The notes below the pieces were generated by a model that saw only the letters and a program-made list of their open reading frames with translations, was not told where the DNA came from and ran no database searches. The translations under genes and the position numbers were made by a program. A stretch of DNA of 53,254 nucleotides from an uncultured Eubacterium sp. (GTDB lineage: Bacteria; Bacillota; Clostridia; Lachnospirales; Lachnospiraceae): positions 15,991 through 69,244 of the forward strand of contig CAJTTQ010000005.1 of the NCBI GenBank assembly GCA_910579145.1, in the 5' to 3' direction. Positions 18,657-27,376 of this stretch are shown here, in pieces; within the stretch, counting starts at the first letter, position 1, and each line of letters starts with the position of its first letter.

Positions 18657-19481
18657 ATGTCAAATGAAAAAGTAGAAAAGATTGTAGATCTGGTACCATT
18701 GATCAGTCAGCTGTTTGAGCATGATGTGTATATTACGGTTATGGATACCGATGGTGTGATCGAGGGGTATTTTGTTCCAGATGATGTAACACCCAAATTT
18801 CACATAGGCGACACATTCCATGACCCAAGCGGCGCGTTTCGCGACGTGATCCGTACCGGGCAGGCAAAACATAATTATCTTCCCAAAGATGTGATGGGAG
18901 AAGCGTTTGAGGGAATTCTCGTACCGATCCGGGATGGGAACGAGGTAGTCGGGTGTATCACCTGCACGCATTCAGTGGAAAAGAAAGAGCAGATGGCAGA
19001 CGTCACTGTGAAATTCCAGGAGTCGATGAATATGATCCATTCCTCGATCAAAACGGTCGTGGATGGGATTGCCGATCTGTCCCAGATGATGGCGGATATG
19101 AGTGATATGACCAATAACGTCGAGGGGGATGTGCACAATACGGTTGAAGTTGTGAATAAGATCAGCAGCAATGCCTCCCGTTCGAATATTTTGGCGCTGA
19201 ATGCTTCGATCGAGGCCGCGCGCAGCGGCGAGAACGGCCGGGGATTCGCTGTTGTCGCTGATCAGATGGGCGAATTGGCAAAAGACAGCGGCAATTCGGC
19301 AACAGAGATCAAAGCTACGCTGAATACGATTACCGAACATCTATATTCGATCATCACTTCGATCAAGGAAGCGAATGACGTAGCCAAAGAGCATCTGGAA
19401 AATGTCAATGTGATCCAGAATACATTGGAAGAGACTCTTGTACTGGCTGGAAAGCTCGAAGAGGATATTCGGAATCAGTAA
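18657..19481 (+). CDS. Soluble methyl-accepting chemotaxis-like protein
   Basis: 274 residues with no transmembrane segment or HAMP domain. Residues about 1-110 form a small PAS/GAF-like sensory domain (VYITVMDTDGVIEG, ending VVGCITCTHS). Residues about 120-270 are the helical MCP signalling hairpin, with the conserved tip NILALNASIEAARSGENGRG and FAVVADQMGELAKDS. This tip is the site that contacts CheA/CheW in chemoreceptors. The coiled-coil arms are much shorter than in classical receptors. AGGAGG lies 8 bases before the ATG. It sits between two secreted surface proteins in one operon (30 and 24 bases to its neighbours), suggesting a cytoplasmic sensor linked to surface polysaccharide use. 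No che genes are in the window, so whether it joins chemoreceptor arrays cannot be told. Confidence 0.85.
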   Translation: MSNEKVEKIVDLVPLISQLFEHDVYITVMDTDGVIEGYFVPDDVTPKFHIGDTFHDPSGAFRDVIRTGQAKHNYLPKDVMGEAFEGILVPIRDGNEVVGCITCTHSVEKKEQMADVTVKFQESMNMIHSSIKTVVDGIADLSQMMADMSDMTNNVEGDVHNTVEVVNKISSNASRSNILALNASIEAARSGENGRGFAVVADQMGELAKDSGNSATEIKATLNTITEHLYSIITSIKEANDVAKEHLENVNVIQNTLEETLVLAGKLEEDIRNQ

Positions 19482-19505
19482 AGGATAAGAAAGGGGTTCA
19501 AAAGA

Positions 19506-21641
19506 ATGAGTAAGTTTACAAAATGGATGTTATTGGCGGCACTGGCAGTTGTCTTCTGCGGAAGCAGTCTGCTTTACAGTGCGCAGGCAGAAGCGGCGAA
19601 TCCGTATCTGCCGCATTGGGAGCATATTCCAGACGGGGAACCGAAGCTGTTTGAGGATCCAGATAACCCGGGAAAGTACCGCGCGTATATTTACGGTTCC
19701 CATGATATTCGGAAGACCGAGTACTGCGGAGATAATTTAGTCCTGTGGTCCGCGCCGGCGGAGAACCTGAATGACTGGCGCTGCGAGGGCGAGATCTTCC
19801 GGCATGAGGTTGACGGAGTGGGGGATATTTTCTACGCGCCGGATGTCGTGGAGAAGAAAGATGCCGCAGGGAATAAAGTCTACTACCTGTATCCGAATAA
19901 CCGTTCGTCAGGACGCTACGATATGATCGCCAAATCGAATAGTCCGAAAGGCCCATTTGAGGTATGTAACTGGAAAGAGGGCAGTACGACAGAGACAGAA
20001 GGTGTTCTTGGCTACGATGCCGCGCTTTTTGTCGATGATGACGGAAGGGTTTATGGATACTGGGGATTTGAGTCTTCGGAGATGGCAGAGCTGGATCCGG
20101 AAACGATGTGTACGGTAAAAGAAGGATGTAAAGTCCTCACGGAAGCAGACACCGGCATTGACAATTGCAAGACCGGTGATACATTCCGCTTTTTCGAAGC
20201 TTCCTCGATACGAAAAGTAGAAGATAAGTATGTATTCATATACAGCCGTAAAACAAATAACGGTGAATTTGGACTGGGACCATCAAACTGTACGCTGGCC
20301 TATGCGTATTCAGATACACCGCTGGGGCCGTGGACATACGGCGGCACGATCATTGACGCGCGTGCTAGGGAAACGGATCAGAACGGCAATGTGATCTCTT
20401 CCATGACGACAGGAAATACGCATGGAAGTATTTTGGAAGTAAATGGTCAGTGGTACGTGTTCTATCACCGCTGTATTGATAACAGCCAGACGCGCCGTCA
20501 GGGCGTAGTAGAGCCGGTGGATGTACGGGTGACAGAAGACGGTAAGGTGGAGATCAAAGAAGCCGAGGTAACGTCACAGGGATTTGAGATCAACGGTCTG
20601 AACCCATATAAAAAGCTGACGGGAGGAAGTGCCTGCTATATAACAGGCGGCGCGCAGATCGCGTCCCATTACGACGAGTGGAATCCGGGCAGTAACGCGT
20701 ACCGTATCTCAAACGGTTCGATCGTTGGTTATAAGTACTTTAACTTTGACGCGGGAAGGGGTACGCGTACGAAAGATATGCTTGCCGTGTCCTTAGTACC
20801 GAAAGGAAAGCCTGCGACGATCCAGGTCATGCTTGACCGCCCGTGGGAAAGCGATGGCGGGAAACTGTTAGGCACGATAGAAGTATCGGAATCGGATGAT
20901 CCAGGCGGAGTGATAAAGACGATCGATGTGGAAGGATTGAGTTCACTGACTGGAAAACACGCGCTTTATTTCGTGTTTAGTTCTTCGAAAAACGGAGCCG
21001 TCTGCGAACTGGAGGCATTCCAGTTTGGTGAGGCAACGGTTACGGATGAAGATGAAGGTCAGGATCCGCCTCCGGTACAGACACCGGACGTAACGCCGAC
21101 GGCTGCGCCGGGTCAGGATCCGTCCAATACGCCTCCGGCGAGTGCCAGCCAGGCGCCGGCAGGGACACCTGTTCCTTCCAATAGTCCGTCTTCGCCTGTT
21201 CCGAGTCCTGTTTCTAAAGTGGTAAAAGGTAAGACTTACACGTGCGGAAGTTACACATATAAGGTAACAAATGTAGAAAAAGGGACGGCTGAAGTAACCG
21301 GTGTGAAAAAGAAGACACTGAAATCGATCAAAGTTCCGAATACCGTTACGATCGAAGGTGAAAAATTTCGTGTGACGGCGATCGGAAAATCAGCGTTTAA
21401 GGGATGTAAAAAGGCGGTAAAAGCGACGATCGGAAAAAATGTGACCGAGATTGGAAGCCAGGCGTTTGCATCTTGTAAAAAGCTGAAAAGCATAACGATC
21501 CAGTCGACGTCGCTGAAAAAAGCAGGAAAAAACGCGTGCAAAGGTATTTCGGCAAAAGCAAAGATAAAAGCGCCGAAAAAGAAACTTGCCGCTTATAAAA
21601 AAATGTTTAAGGCGCCAAAAGGAGTGAAGTGGAACTCCTAA
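19506..21641 (+). CDS. Secreted GH43-family glycosidase with CBM6-like domain and leucine-rich tail
   Basis: 711 residues. A signal peptide (1-30, ending QAEA) precedes a five-bladed beta-propeller GH43 domain (about 35-340). The candidate catalytic acids are Asp in HIPDGEP, the second Asp in YDAALFVDDDG, and Glu in FFEASSIRKV. GH43 enzymes cleave arabinose or xylose side chains and backbones of plant polysaccharides; the exact substrate cannot be read here. Residues about 355-515 resemble a CBM6-type beta-sandwich (MLAVSLVPKGKPATIQV). A Pro/Thr/Ser-rich linker (about 520-570) leads to a BspA-like leucine-rich tail (IGKSAFKGCKKA, IGSQAFASCKKL) ending with Lys-rich AYKKMF, closely like the tail of the vWA protein two genes upstream. 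AAAGGGG precedes the ATG. A large terminator follows. Confidence 0.87.
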   Translation: MSKFTKWMLLAALAVVFCGSSLLYSAQAEAANPYLPHWEHIPDGEPKLFEDPDNPGKYRAYIYGSHDIRKTEYCGDNLVLWSAPAENLNDWRCEGEIFRHEVDGVGDIFYAPDVVEKKDAAGNKVYYLYPNNRSSGRYDMIAKSNSPKGPFEVCNWKEGSTTETEGVLGYDAALFVDDDGRVYGYWGFESSEMAELDPETMCTVKEGCKVLTEADTGIDNCKTGDTFRFFEASSIRKVEDKYVFIYSRKTNNGEFGLGPSNCTLAYAYSDTPLGPWTYGGTIIDARARETDQNGNVISSMTTGNTHGSILEVNGQWYVFYHRCIDNSQTRRQGVVEPVDVRVTEDGKVEIKEAEVTSQGFEINGLNPYKKLTGGSACYITGGAQIASHYDEWNPGSNAYRISNGSIVGYKYFNFDAGRGTRTKDMLAVSLVPKGKPATIQVMLDRPWESDGGKLLGTIEVSESDDPGGVIKTIDVEGLSSLTGKHALYFVFSSSKNGAVCELEAFQFGEATVTDEDEGQDPPPVQTPDVTPTAAPGQDPSNTPPASASQAPAGTPVPSNSPSSPVPSPVSKVVKGKTYTCGSYTYKVTNVEKGTAEVTGVKKKTLKSIKVPNTVTIEGEKFRVTAIGKSAFKGCKKAVKATIGKNVTEIGSQAFASCKKLKSITIQSTSLKKAGKNACKGISAKAKIKAPKKKLAAYKKMFKAPKGVKWNS

Positions 21642-21680
21642 TATCGGTCTGAATGGAACAGATCTCTGGCAGCCATTGAT

Positions 21681-21750
21681 CTCCGTTCCCTGCCCTGTGA
21701 GAAGGAAGTTTGTACTTGTACCTCACAGGAGTAAGGAGCGGAGTTTTTTT
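21681..21750 (+). terminator. Compound rho-independent terminator after the GH43 operon
   Basis: An inner 8-bp perfect stem (CCTGTGAG at 21694-21701, CTCACAGG at 21722-21729) lies within an outer CTCCG/CGGAG stem (21681-21685 with 21739-21743), followed directly by seven T residues (21744-21750). Confidence 0.8.
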
Positions 21751-21814
21751 GCAAAAATTACCAAGAATCACGAAAATCCGGGATGGTTCATCCATTCTCG
21801 CTTTGGGTTTCTGA

Positions 21815-21844
21815 TTGACAACAAGGAAAGCAATGTGGTAAGAT
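21815..21844 (+). promoter_or_regulatory. Sigma-A-type promoter of icd and the exosortase locus
   Basis: TTGACA (21815-21820), an 18-bp spacer and TAAGAT (21839-21844) lie 57 bases upstream of the icd ATG and follow the GH43 terminator. No other clear promoter was seen before the thiC promoter at 30.2 kb. Confidence 0.7.
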
Positions 21845-21900
21845 ACTAAGAAAGAAGCAGACGATAGTGAATGAAAATGGAATAAGAGGAGGACGAAGAC

Positions 21901-23106
21901 ATGGCGAAAATTGCGATGAAGACACCGCTTGTAGAGATGGACGGCGATGAGATGACCCGTATTTTGTGGCAGATGATCAAAGAGGAACTTTTGTTGCCGT
22001 ATATAGAATTAAAGACAGAATATTATGATCTCGGCCTTGCTTATCGAAATGAGACGAACGACAAGGTGACGATGGACTCCGCTGAGGCAACAAAAAAATA
22101 CGGCGTCGCGGTAAAATGCGCGACGATTACGCCAAATGCGGCGAGAATGACGGAGTACGACCTGAAAGAGATGTGGAAATCACCAAATGGAACGATTCGT
22201 GCTGCGCTGGATGGGACGGTGTTCCGTGCTCCGATCCAGGTAAAAGGGATTGAACCGTGTGTGAAAAACTGGACGGCCCCGATCACGCTTGCGCGCCACG
22301 CCTATGGTGATGTGTATAAGAATACAGAAATCAAAGTGCCGGGGAAAGGAAAAGCGGAACTGGTCTTTACCGCCGAGGATGGAACACAGATCCGGGAAAC
22401 GATACATGAGTTTGACGGCCCGGGCATCATTCAGGGAATCCATAATACAGAAAAATCCATTTCGAGTTTTGCCAGGGCATGTTTTAACTACGCGCTGGAT
22501 ATTAAACAGGATCTGTGGTTTGCGACAAAGGATACGATTTCGAAAAAGTATGATCATACATTTAAGGATATTTTTCAGGATATTTATGATAACGAGTACA
22601 AAGAGAAGTTTGAGGCGGCAGGCCTCGAGTATTTTTACACGCTCATTGATGATGCCGTAGCGCGTGTCATGAAGGCAGACGGCGGTTTTATCTGGGCATG
22701 TAAGAATTACGACGGAGATGTGATGAGCGATATGGTTTCGTCCGCATGCGGATCCCTTGGGATGATGACTTCCGTACTCGTGTCACCCGATGGCGCCTAT
22801 GAGTACGAGGCCGCGCATGGCACAGTACAGCGCCATTATTATAAACACCTGAACGGGGAGGAGACATCGACGAATTCGGTAGCGACGATCTTTGCCTGGA
22901 CAGGGGCGCTTCGCAAACGCGGTGAGTTGGACGGCATCCGTGAGCTGATGGACTTTGCAGACCGTCTGGAACAGGCGACGCTGAAAACGATCGAGGAAGG
23001 AAAGATGACGGGAGATCTGGCGCGGATCACGAGTCTGGAAAACGTGACCGTGCTGAACAGCCAGGATTTCATCCATGCGATTCGTGAAAAGCTGGAAAAA
23101 CTTTGA
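21901..23106 (+). CDS. icd: NADP-dependent isocitrate dehydrogenase (eukaryote-like type)
   Basis: 401 residues, close to the length of the eukaryote-like (type II) NADP-IDH. It opens with TPLVEMDGDEMTRILW, and contains SPNGTIRAALDGTVFR (substrate-binding SPN motif), the NTEKSISSFARACF segment, the metal-binding DD of LIDDAVAR with the downstream NYDGDV, and the cofactor loop AAHGTVQRHYY, whose HGT-R pattern fits NADP. It oxidises isocitrate to 2-oxoglutarate, giving NADPH and glutamate precursor. AGGAGGAC precedes the ATG. The stop is only 16 bases before the first exosortase-locus gene with no terminator between, so co-transcription is likely. Confidence 0.96.
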   Translation: MAKIAMKTPLVEMDGDEMTRILWQMIKEELLLPYIELKTEYYDLGLAYRNETNDKVTMDSAEATKKYGVAVKCATITPNAARMTEYDLKEMWKSPNGTIRAALDGTVFRAPIQVKGIEPCVKNWTAPITLARHAYGDVYKNTEIKVPGKGKAELVFTAEDGTQIRETIHEFDGPGIIQGIHNTEKSISSFARACFNYALDIKQDLWFATKDTISKKYDHTFKDIFQDIYDNEYKEKFEAAGLEYFYTLIDDAVARVMKADGGFIWACKNYDGDVMSDMVSSACGSLGMMTSVLVSPDGAYEYEAAHGTVQRHYYKHLNGEETSTNSVATIFAWTGALRKRGELDGIRELMDFADRLEQATLKTIEEGKMTGDLARITSLENVTVLNSQDFIHAIREKLEKL

Positions 23107-23122
23107 AATGTGGTGAGCCAGT

Positions 23123-23602
23123 GTGCTAGAATACTATAAACACAAATATTATTTTAATGCGGAACACAGCCCGGACACAAATAATCGTCCACTTTTGGAC
23201 AATGAAAAGAAACACAGCCATACGTTTCAGATTGTTTTATACGTCGGCGCTTCTGATACGGCCGGGCAGCATTTATTTGGCGATATGGATCACAGTGTGC
23301 GGGAGTACCTGAGCCAGTATGAGGGCGGATATCTAAACGATATGCCGCAGTTTAGCGGCAGCGGGACGAATATTGAAGACATCGGCGAGGTGTTCTACGA
23401 GGATTTGAAGAAACAGATGAAAGACAGAGGGTTTCGGTTATATCAGCTTGAGATTTCGGAAAATCCGCTCTGTGTGTATATCGTGTCAAACCGGATCATG
23501 CTGCATACGCGCTCTGACCGTGAGAGCAGGCAGGGAATCGAAAATATCCTTGCACAAAAGAAGAAGCTTTTGAACATGATGGATTGTGAAGGGGGAATGT
23601 AA
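23123..23602 (+). CDS. 6-pyruvoyltetrahydropterin synthase-like protein (first copy, exosortase locus)
   Basis: 159 residues. The PTPS/QueD fold is suggested by the three zinc-type histidines: His15 in FNAEHS, and His31 and His33 in KKHSHTF. A later GTNIEDIGEVFYEDL segment and LEISENP match the conserved PT.E.L and E(T/N)P regions. The Cys that family enzymes use for catalysis near the HxH motif is not present. GTG at 23123 is the only sensible start, because an upstream in-frame ATG meets a stop. It lies 16 bases after icd, and the Firmicu-CTERM gene starts 1 base after its stop. The PTPS-related proteins near XrtG are a recognised but uncharacterised group. A true pterin or queuosine role is not supported by neighbours, since no folE, queC or queE is nearby. 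Confidence 0.7.
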   Translation: MLEYYKHKYYFNAEHSPDTNNRPLLDNEKKHSHTFQIVLYVGASDTAGQHLFGDMDHSVREYLSQYEGGYLNDMPQFSGSGTNIEDIGEVFYEDLKKQMKDRGFRLYQLEISENPLCVYIVSNRIMLHTRSDRESRQGIENILAQKKKLLNMMDCEGGM

Positions 23603-23603
23603 T

Positions 23604-24338
23604 ATGTATGGAAGGATCAGACGCATAACGGCGCTGGCATTGGTTTGTCTGATGGCAGGTATGTGTTGTCTTCCTGTCATGTCCGATGCAAAAAGCAAAG
23701 AAACATGGAAAGTAGGAAATGATGAGGTACAGATAGACGGCTATTACGATGACTGGAAGGATTTTCCCGTCACGGATATCACATACCGCGCGGATAATGC
23801 GTATTGTATCCACAAGGGGAATATTTACAGTGACGGCGATTTTCTGTATGTACACGTAAGTATGGATAAACTGTACCGCAGCCAGATGTCGTTCCATACA
23901 TTTGTACTGCGTGTGAACGATAAGGAGACGGCGATCCCGATCCTGGGAGTCCGAAAAGACGGCTCGATCGACTGGGATGTTCCGATCTACGGAGGAATGT
24001 CAGAAGGAACCCACACAAACCTCGCTGTTTTTCTCGGATACTATACGCCGTGCGATAGTTCCGTGGCATTTACGGTCTATGATAAAGATCATTCGGTCGA
24101 GACGAGAGGGGACGAGATCGAGTTTTGCATCCGTATGAAAGACATTGCCGACTATTTTCAGATCGAGGAGGACAGCATTGATACGATCGCTGTCTACAAT
24201 CCGAATATCGGAGCGGAGGCGCTCATCTGCGCAGGTTCTTCCACGGCGCCGATGGCGGGGGCAGCGGCTGGATTCGTTCTGGTTCTCGGTATCACAGGAA
24301 TACGAAAATATAAAAAGAAAAAGGAAATGGTACGATGA
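23604..24338 (+). CDS. Firmicu-CTERM sorting-domain protein (candidate XrtG substrate)
   Basis: 244 residues from the ATG at 23604, which has AAGGGGGA upstream. A signal peptide covers about 1-28 (ending MSDA). The central part (about 38-200) opens with VQIDGYYDDWKDFP, like CBM9/DOMON-type beta-sandwich binding domains. The C-terminus has the three parts of an exosortase signal: a small-residue motif GSSTAP, a transmembrane helix (AGAAAGFVLVLGITGI) and a basic end (RKYKKKKE). This is the pattern named Firmicu-CTERM, known to occur next to XrtG. The next gene, overlapping by 4 bases, is the exosortase itself, so this protein is very likely its dedicated substrate and would be cut and attached at the cell surface. 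The ligand and the nature of the anchor are unknown. Confidence 0.85.
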   Translation: MYGRIRRITALALVCLMAGMCCLPVMSDAKSKETWKVGNDEVQIDGYYDDWKDFPVTDITYRADNAYCIHKGNIYSDGDFLYVHVSMDKLYRSQMSFHTFVLRVNDKETAIPILGVRKDGSIDWDVPIYGGMSEGTHTNLAVFLGYYTPCDSSVAFTVYDKDHSVETRGDEIEFCIRMKDIADYFQIEEDSIDTIAVYNPNIGAEALICAGSSTAPMAGAAAGFVLVLGITGIRKYKKKKEMVR

Positions 24339-24928
24339 ACTGGTTATCTGTTCTGTTCGCAGTTGCATGGGTTTATGTAGTTACCGTTTTAAAAAGGTGT
24401 AAATTGGATTTTTGGCTGTTTCTCGTGGGAAGTGTCGGGGTTTTTGTGCTGTGCCTGTTATGGCTGGAGCCGGTTCTCGTCGTTCCGATGCAGAAAGCAG
24501 TCGCAGTGGTCTCCGGTTTGCTGGGAGAGCTGACCGGAGTTTTTGAATCTTATTTCCAAAAAGGAATGTTATTTATACAGAACGGTGGAAACAGCCTGTC
24601 TCTGTATATTGATTTCGAGTGTTCGGGCATCATAGAGACGTTAGCGTTTTTATCCCTTCTTTGGTTTTTCCCGGTCTATCGGCTGTATGAAAAGATTGTC
24701 GTGAGTATCGCCGGGATTTTAGCCATATTTTTCTCAAACGTTTTGCGTATTTATCTGATCTGCCTTTTGATCTACTTTTTTGGAGATGGGATTTATTTTT
24801 ATGCCCATACGGTGTTTGGGCGCATATTCTTTTACGCATGTACCATCATGCTGTATTTTCTTGTGTTTACAAAGTCACATATCATCAGGCAGAAGGTAGG
24901 TGCATTCCACTATGACAGCAATCGTTAA
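24335..24928 (+). CDS. xrtG: Exosortase-family protease/transpeptidase XrtG
   Basis: 197 residues, nearly all membrane-embedded (about six transmembrane segments). The exosortase catalytic triad is visible: Cys96 in DFECSGIIE, Arg138 in NVLRIYLI and His158 in YAHTVFGRI. Its order and spacing match the exosortase/archaeosortase family, and its small size and Gram-positive setting match the XrtG type. Exosortases recognise a C-terminal tripartite signal, cut it and probably transfer the protein to a membrane or surface acceptor. It overlaps the Firmicu-CTERM gene by 4 bases upstream (ATGA) and the glycosyltransferase downstream by 17 bases, showing tight coupling. The biochemistry of XrtG has not, as far as I know, been shown. 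Confidence 0.88.
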   Translation: MNWLSVLFAVAWVYVVTVLKRCKLDFWLFLVGSVGVFVLCLLWLEPVLVVPMQKAVAVVSGLLGELTGVFESYFQKGMLFIQNGGNSLSLYIDFECSGIIETLAFLSLLWFFPVYRLYEKIVVSIAGILAIFFSNVLRIYLICLLIYFFGDGIYFYAHTVFGRIFFYACTIMLYFLVFTKSHIIRQKVGAFHYDSNR

Positions 24929-26285
24929 TTTGTTTCGGAGTTCCGTGGTCTTCTGGGTTGCATGGATCATCATCCCGCTTCTGATGGAGATCATTCCGAC
25001 TATTTTCAATTTCTTTATTTTACTGAAGCGAAAGATCGTGCAGCGAAAGGAAAAGGAACTCGTCTATCTCCCCGAGATCACGCTGATCATACCGGTGTAT
25101 AATTCGGCAGAGACGCTGTATGAGTGTATCCGGTCCGTCCACGATTCGGACTATGATAATAAAATGATCTATATCATGCTCGTCAATAATATGAGCACGG
25201 ATAACAGTTTTGAAGTGTTCTGCCAGTGCCAGAAAGACTTCCCTGATCTGACGATCAACTGGATGAATTCCAAACAGGGCAAATCCAAGGCGCTGAACCT
25301 GGCCCTGTTCAATAGTTCCGGCAAATATATCATGCACATTGATTCGGACGGTATCCTCCATCCGGCCGCCCTGCGCAATATTGTGAAGAAATTTGAGAAC
25401 CACTCGGATGTGTATTGCGTGACAGGAACGATCATGACCAATCCAGAGCGGATCGACAGCGCCAAAGGCGTGTTCCGTAGGCTGTTCCTGAAGATGGAAT
25501 TTTTTGAGTACTGTCAGGCGTTTTTGGCCGGGCGGAATTTCCAGTCAGAATTTAACAGTATTTTTACGATGTCGGGAGCCTTTTCCGCGTTTCGCAAATC
25601 CTCGATCTTAAAAACGCAGCTCTACAATACGGATACGATCTGTGAGGATACGCATGTCACCTTTCAGATCCGGGATAATCTGAAAGAAAAAGTGGTACTC
25701 TGTGATTCAGCTGTATTTTTTGTCGATCCGATCGAGAGCCTGAATAAGCTGTATGTTCAGAGACAGCGGTGGCAGCGGGGGGAAATGGAAGTCGTTCATA
25801 TGTTTATGCGCAAAGACCTGAATCCGGCAAAAGGATTTTTTTCTAGTTTTGTCATCCGGCTGATCATGTTTGACCACACATTTGCGTTCCCGCGTATGAT
25901 CTGGTACTTTGCCCTGATCTGCCTGGCATTTATCAATTATCCGATGAAGCTAGTCGTGCAGTCCGTGTTTATGATCTATTTTTTGTATGTCCTGTCTTCG
26001 CTGCTGCTCTATTTTTCGATCACGCTCTTTTTATCGAAGTTTAAAGACCTGCGGCGCTACTACGCGAGGAAATGGTACATGATCTTCTTTTTGCCGCTGT
26101 TTAACTTTATGGTATTCTGGTTCCGTTTTGCGGGGATCATAAATGCCATCAAGGGTGAGCAGGCGTGGCGGACGAGAAATCTGAACGAGGAGTGGCAGTC
26201 GTTCAAGGAAAAAGTGGGAGAGGATTTTTTGTGGCTTCGGACTGGGATCGAAAAGCTGAGAAATGAAGTGAACGAAAAGAATTAG
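24912..26285 (+). CDS. GT2-family glycosyltransferase, XrtG-associated
   Basis: 457 residues from the ATG at 24912; an in-frame GTG at 24900 is an alternative. An N-terminal transmembrane segment (about 10-35) is followed by a GT-A glycosyltransferase domain (about 50-290): ITLIIPVYNSAETL, a DXD-type motif IDSDG, the acceptor-site ED in TICEDTHVTFQ, and the (Q/R)XXRW motif QRQRW, all as in processive membrane GT2 enzymes. Residues about 310-410 hold three to four transmembrane helices. It probably makes or transfers a glycan on the cytoplasmic face. Its linkage to xrtG is a recognised pairing, and it may build the acceptor or modify the sorted protein. It overlaps xrtG by 17 bases and is 14 bases before the next gene. 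Confidence 0.87.
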   Translation: MTAIVNLFRSSVVFWVAWIIIPLLMEIIPTIFNFFILLKRKIVQRKEKELVYLPEITLIIPVYNSAETLYECIRSVHDSDYDNKMIYIMLVNNMSTDNSFEVFCQCQKDFPDLTINWMNSKQGKSKALNLALFNSSGKYIMHIDSDGILHPAALRNIVKKFENHSDVYCVTGTIMTNPERIDSAKGVFRRLFLKMEFFEYCQAFLAGRNFQSEFNSIFTMSGAFSAFRKSSILKTQLYNTDTICEDTHVTFQIRDNLKEKVVLCDSAVFFVDPIESLNKLYVQRQRWQRGEMEVVHMFMRKDLNPAKGFFSSFVIRLIMFDHTFAFPRMIWYFALICLAFINYPMKLVVQSVFMIYFLYVLSSLLLYFSITLFLSKFKDLRRYYARKWYMIFFLPLFNFMVFWFRFAGIINAIKGEQAWRTRNLNEEWQSFKEKVGEDFLWLRTGIEKLRNEVNEKN

Positions 26286-26299
26286 GAATGAGGTATGGT

Positions 26300-27376
26300 A
26301 TGAACTGGTTGTCGGGACTTTTTAAAAGAACGGATTCCCGTATGAAAGCAGTGATCGTGCTCGTCGGTATCGCTGTTTTGGCGGGTCTGTGTTTTCTTCT
26401 CCATGAAAATAAAAGAAACCGGGAAAGTTATCTGCGTATGTACGAGGAAAGGCAGCAAGCGTATACGGAGCTTTTGAAAAACGGGTTGGAGCAGATCGTA
26501 TCCGCCGGGGCGGACGAGAGCGCAGTTCGTTCCTGGTTTTCAGAAAAAGCAGAGGTATCGGCGAACAGCTGGGCATTCTGCCTGAGAGGGGAGTCGGTAC
26601 TGTTTGCCAAAGACGAGCAGACGACGGAAACGCTTCGTGGGATGGAGGACAAGGATGTATTTTTGAAGCAGATAGAAAATCAGGACGCGTTTGTGACGAT
26701 GGCGGAAGGGCCGGATGGGTATGTGGCCGGCGTCATTACCGCAAAGTCTTACGCGCTCACGCAGGGACAGGTGCAGCAGCATGAGATCTACCTCTATCTG
26801 TTCTGGACGGTCATTATGATGGCGGGCGTGATGTCGGTCATCGGGTTGACGGCGAAATTTAATGGGGCAGAGAGGAAACTAGAGACCGTGTCATCTGCGA
26901 TGAGGCGGCAGAACCGGAAATTGGAGAAAAACGCCAGTCAGGAGGAAGGGGAGGACGAGCCTGTGGCGGAGCAGGATCCCGGAAATCTCTACGACGCGGA
27001 TCTGATCCACCTCTTTCTGAAAAAATCGGACGATAAAGCGCTGTTTCCGATGCAGATCCTGTTTGCCAGCATCGCTATGGAGAGCCGGTATTACGCGAGG
27101 CAGGAGATTTTTGACGCTCTCGGGGGATTGAAACAGTTTCTCGGACGCACGCATGTCGTCGGGGAGATGAAAAAAGGGTGTTTTATCGTTCTGATGTACC
27201 GGACAATGCCGGAAAAGGCGCAGTCGGTCATCGATCAATATGAGACGTGGGTACGGTCAAACGGAGACGGAGAGCAGACGAAGCTGGAGCTGTCCGCGCA
27301 TGAAGTGATGGAAGCACACAGCGCGTTACAGATCTATGAGGAGTATTTGCAAAAGGGAGAGGTGCGAGATGAATAA
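26300..27376 (+). CDS. Two-transmembrane protein with extracellular region and degenerate GGDEF-like domain
   Basis: 358 residues from the ATG at 26300 (GAGG 8 bases upstream; preferred over the ATG at 26288). Transmembrane segments lie at about 15-37 and about 155-180, enclosing an extracellular domain of about 115 residues. The cytoplasmic part has a coiled-coil/acidic linker (about 190-235) and a C-terminal domain (about 240-355) whose layout (LFASIAMESRYYARQEIFDALGG, then EMKKGCFIVLM) resembles a GGDEF fold in which the signature loop has been lost. That similarity is weak. I do not recognise a named family. It lies inside the exosortase locus, 14 bases after the glycosyltransferase, and overlaps the second PTPS-like gene by 8 bases. 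It may be a regulator or scaffold of the glycan machinery. Confidence 0.6.
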   Translation: MNWLSGLFKRTDSRMKAVIVLVGIAVLAGLCFLLHENKRNRESYLRMYEERQQAYTELLKNGLEQIVSAGADESAVRSWFSEKAEVSANSWAFCLRGESVLFAKDEQTTETLRGMEDKDVFLKQIENQDAFVTMAEGPDGYVAGVITAKSYALTQGQVQQHEIYLYLFWTVIMMAGVMSVIGLTAKFNGAERKLETVSSAMRRQNRKLEKNASQEEGEDEPVAEQDPGNLYDADLIHLFLKKSDDKALFPMQILFASIAMESRYYARQEIFDALGGLKQFLGRTHVVGEMKKGCFIVLMYRTMPEKAQSVIDQYETWVRSNGDGEQTKLELSAHEVMEAHSALQIYEEYLQKGEVRDE

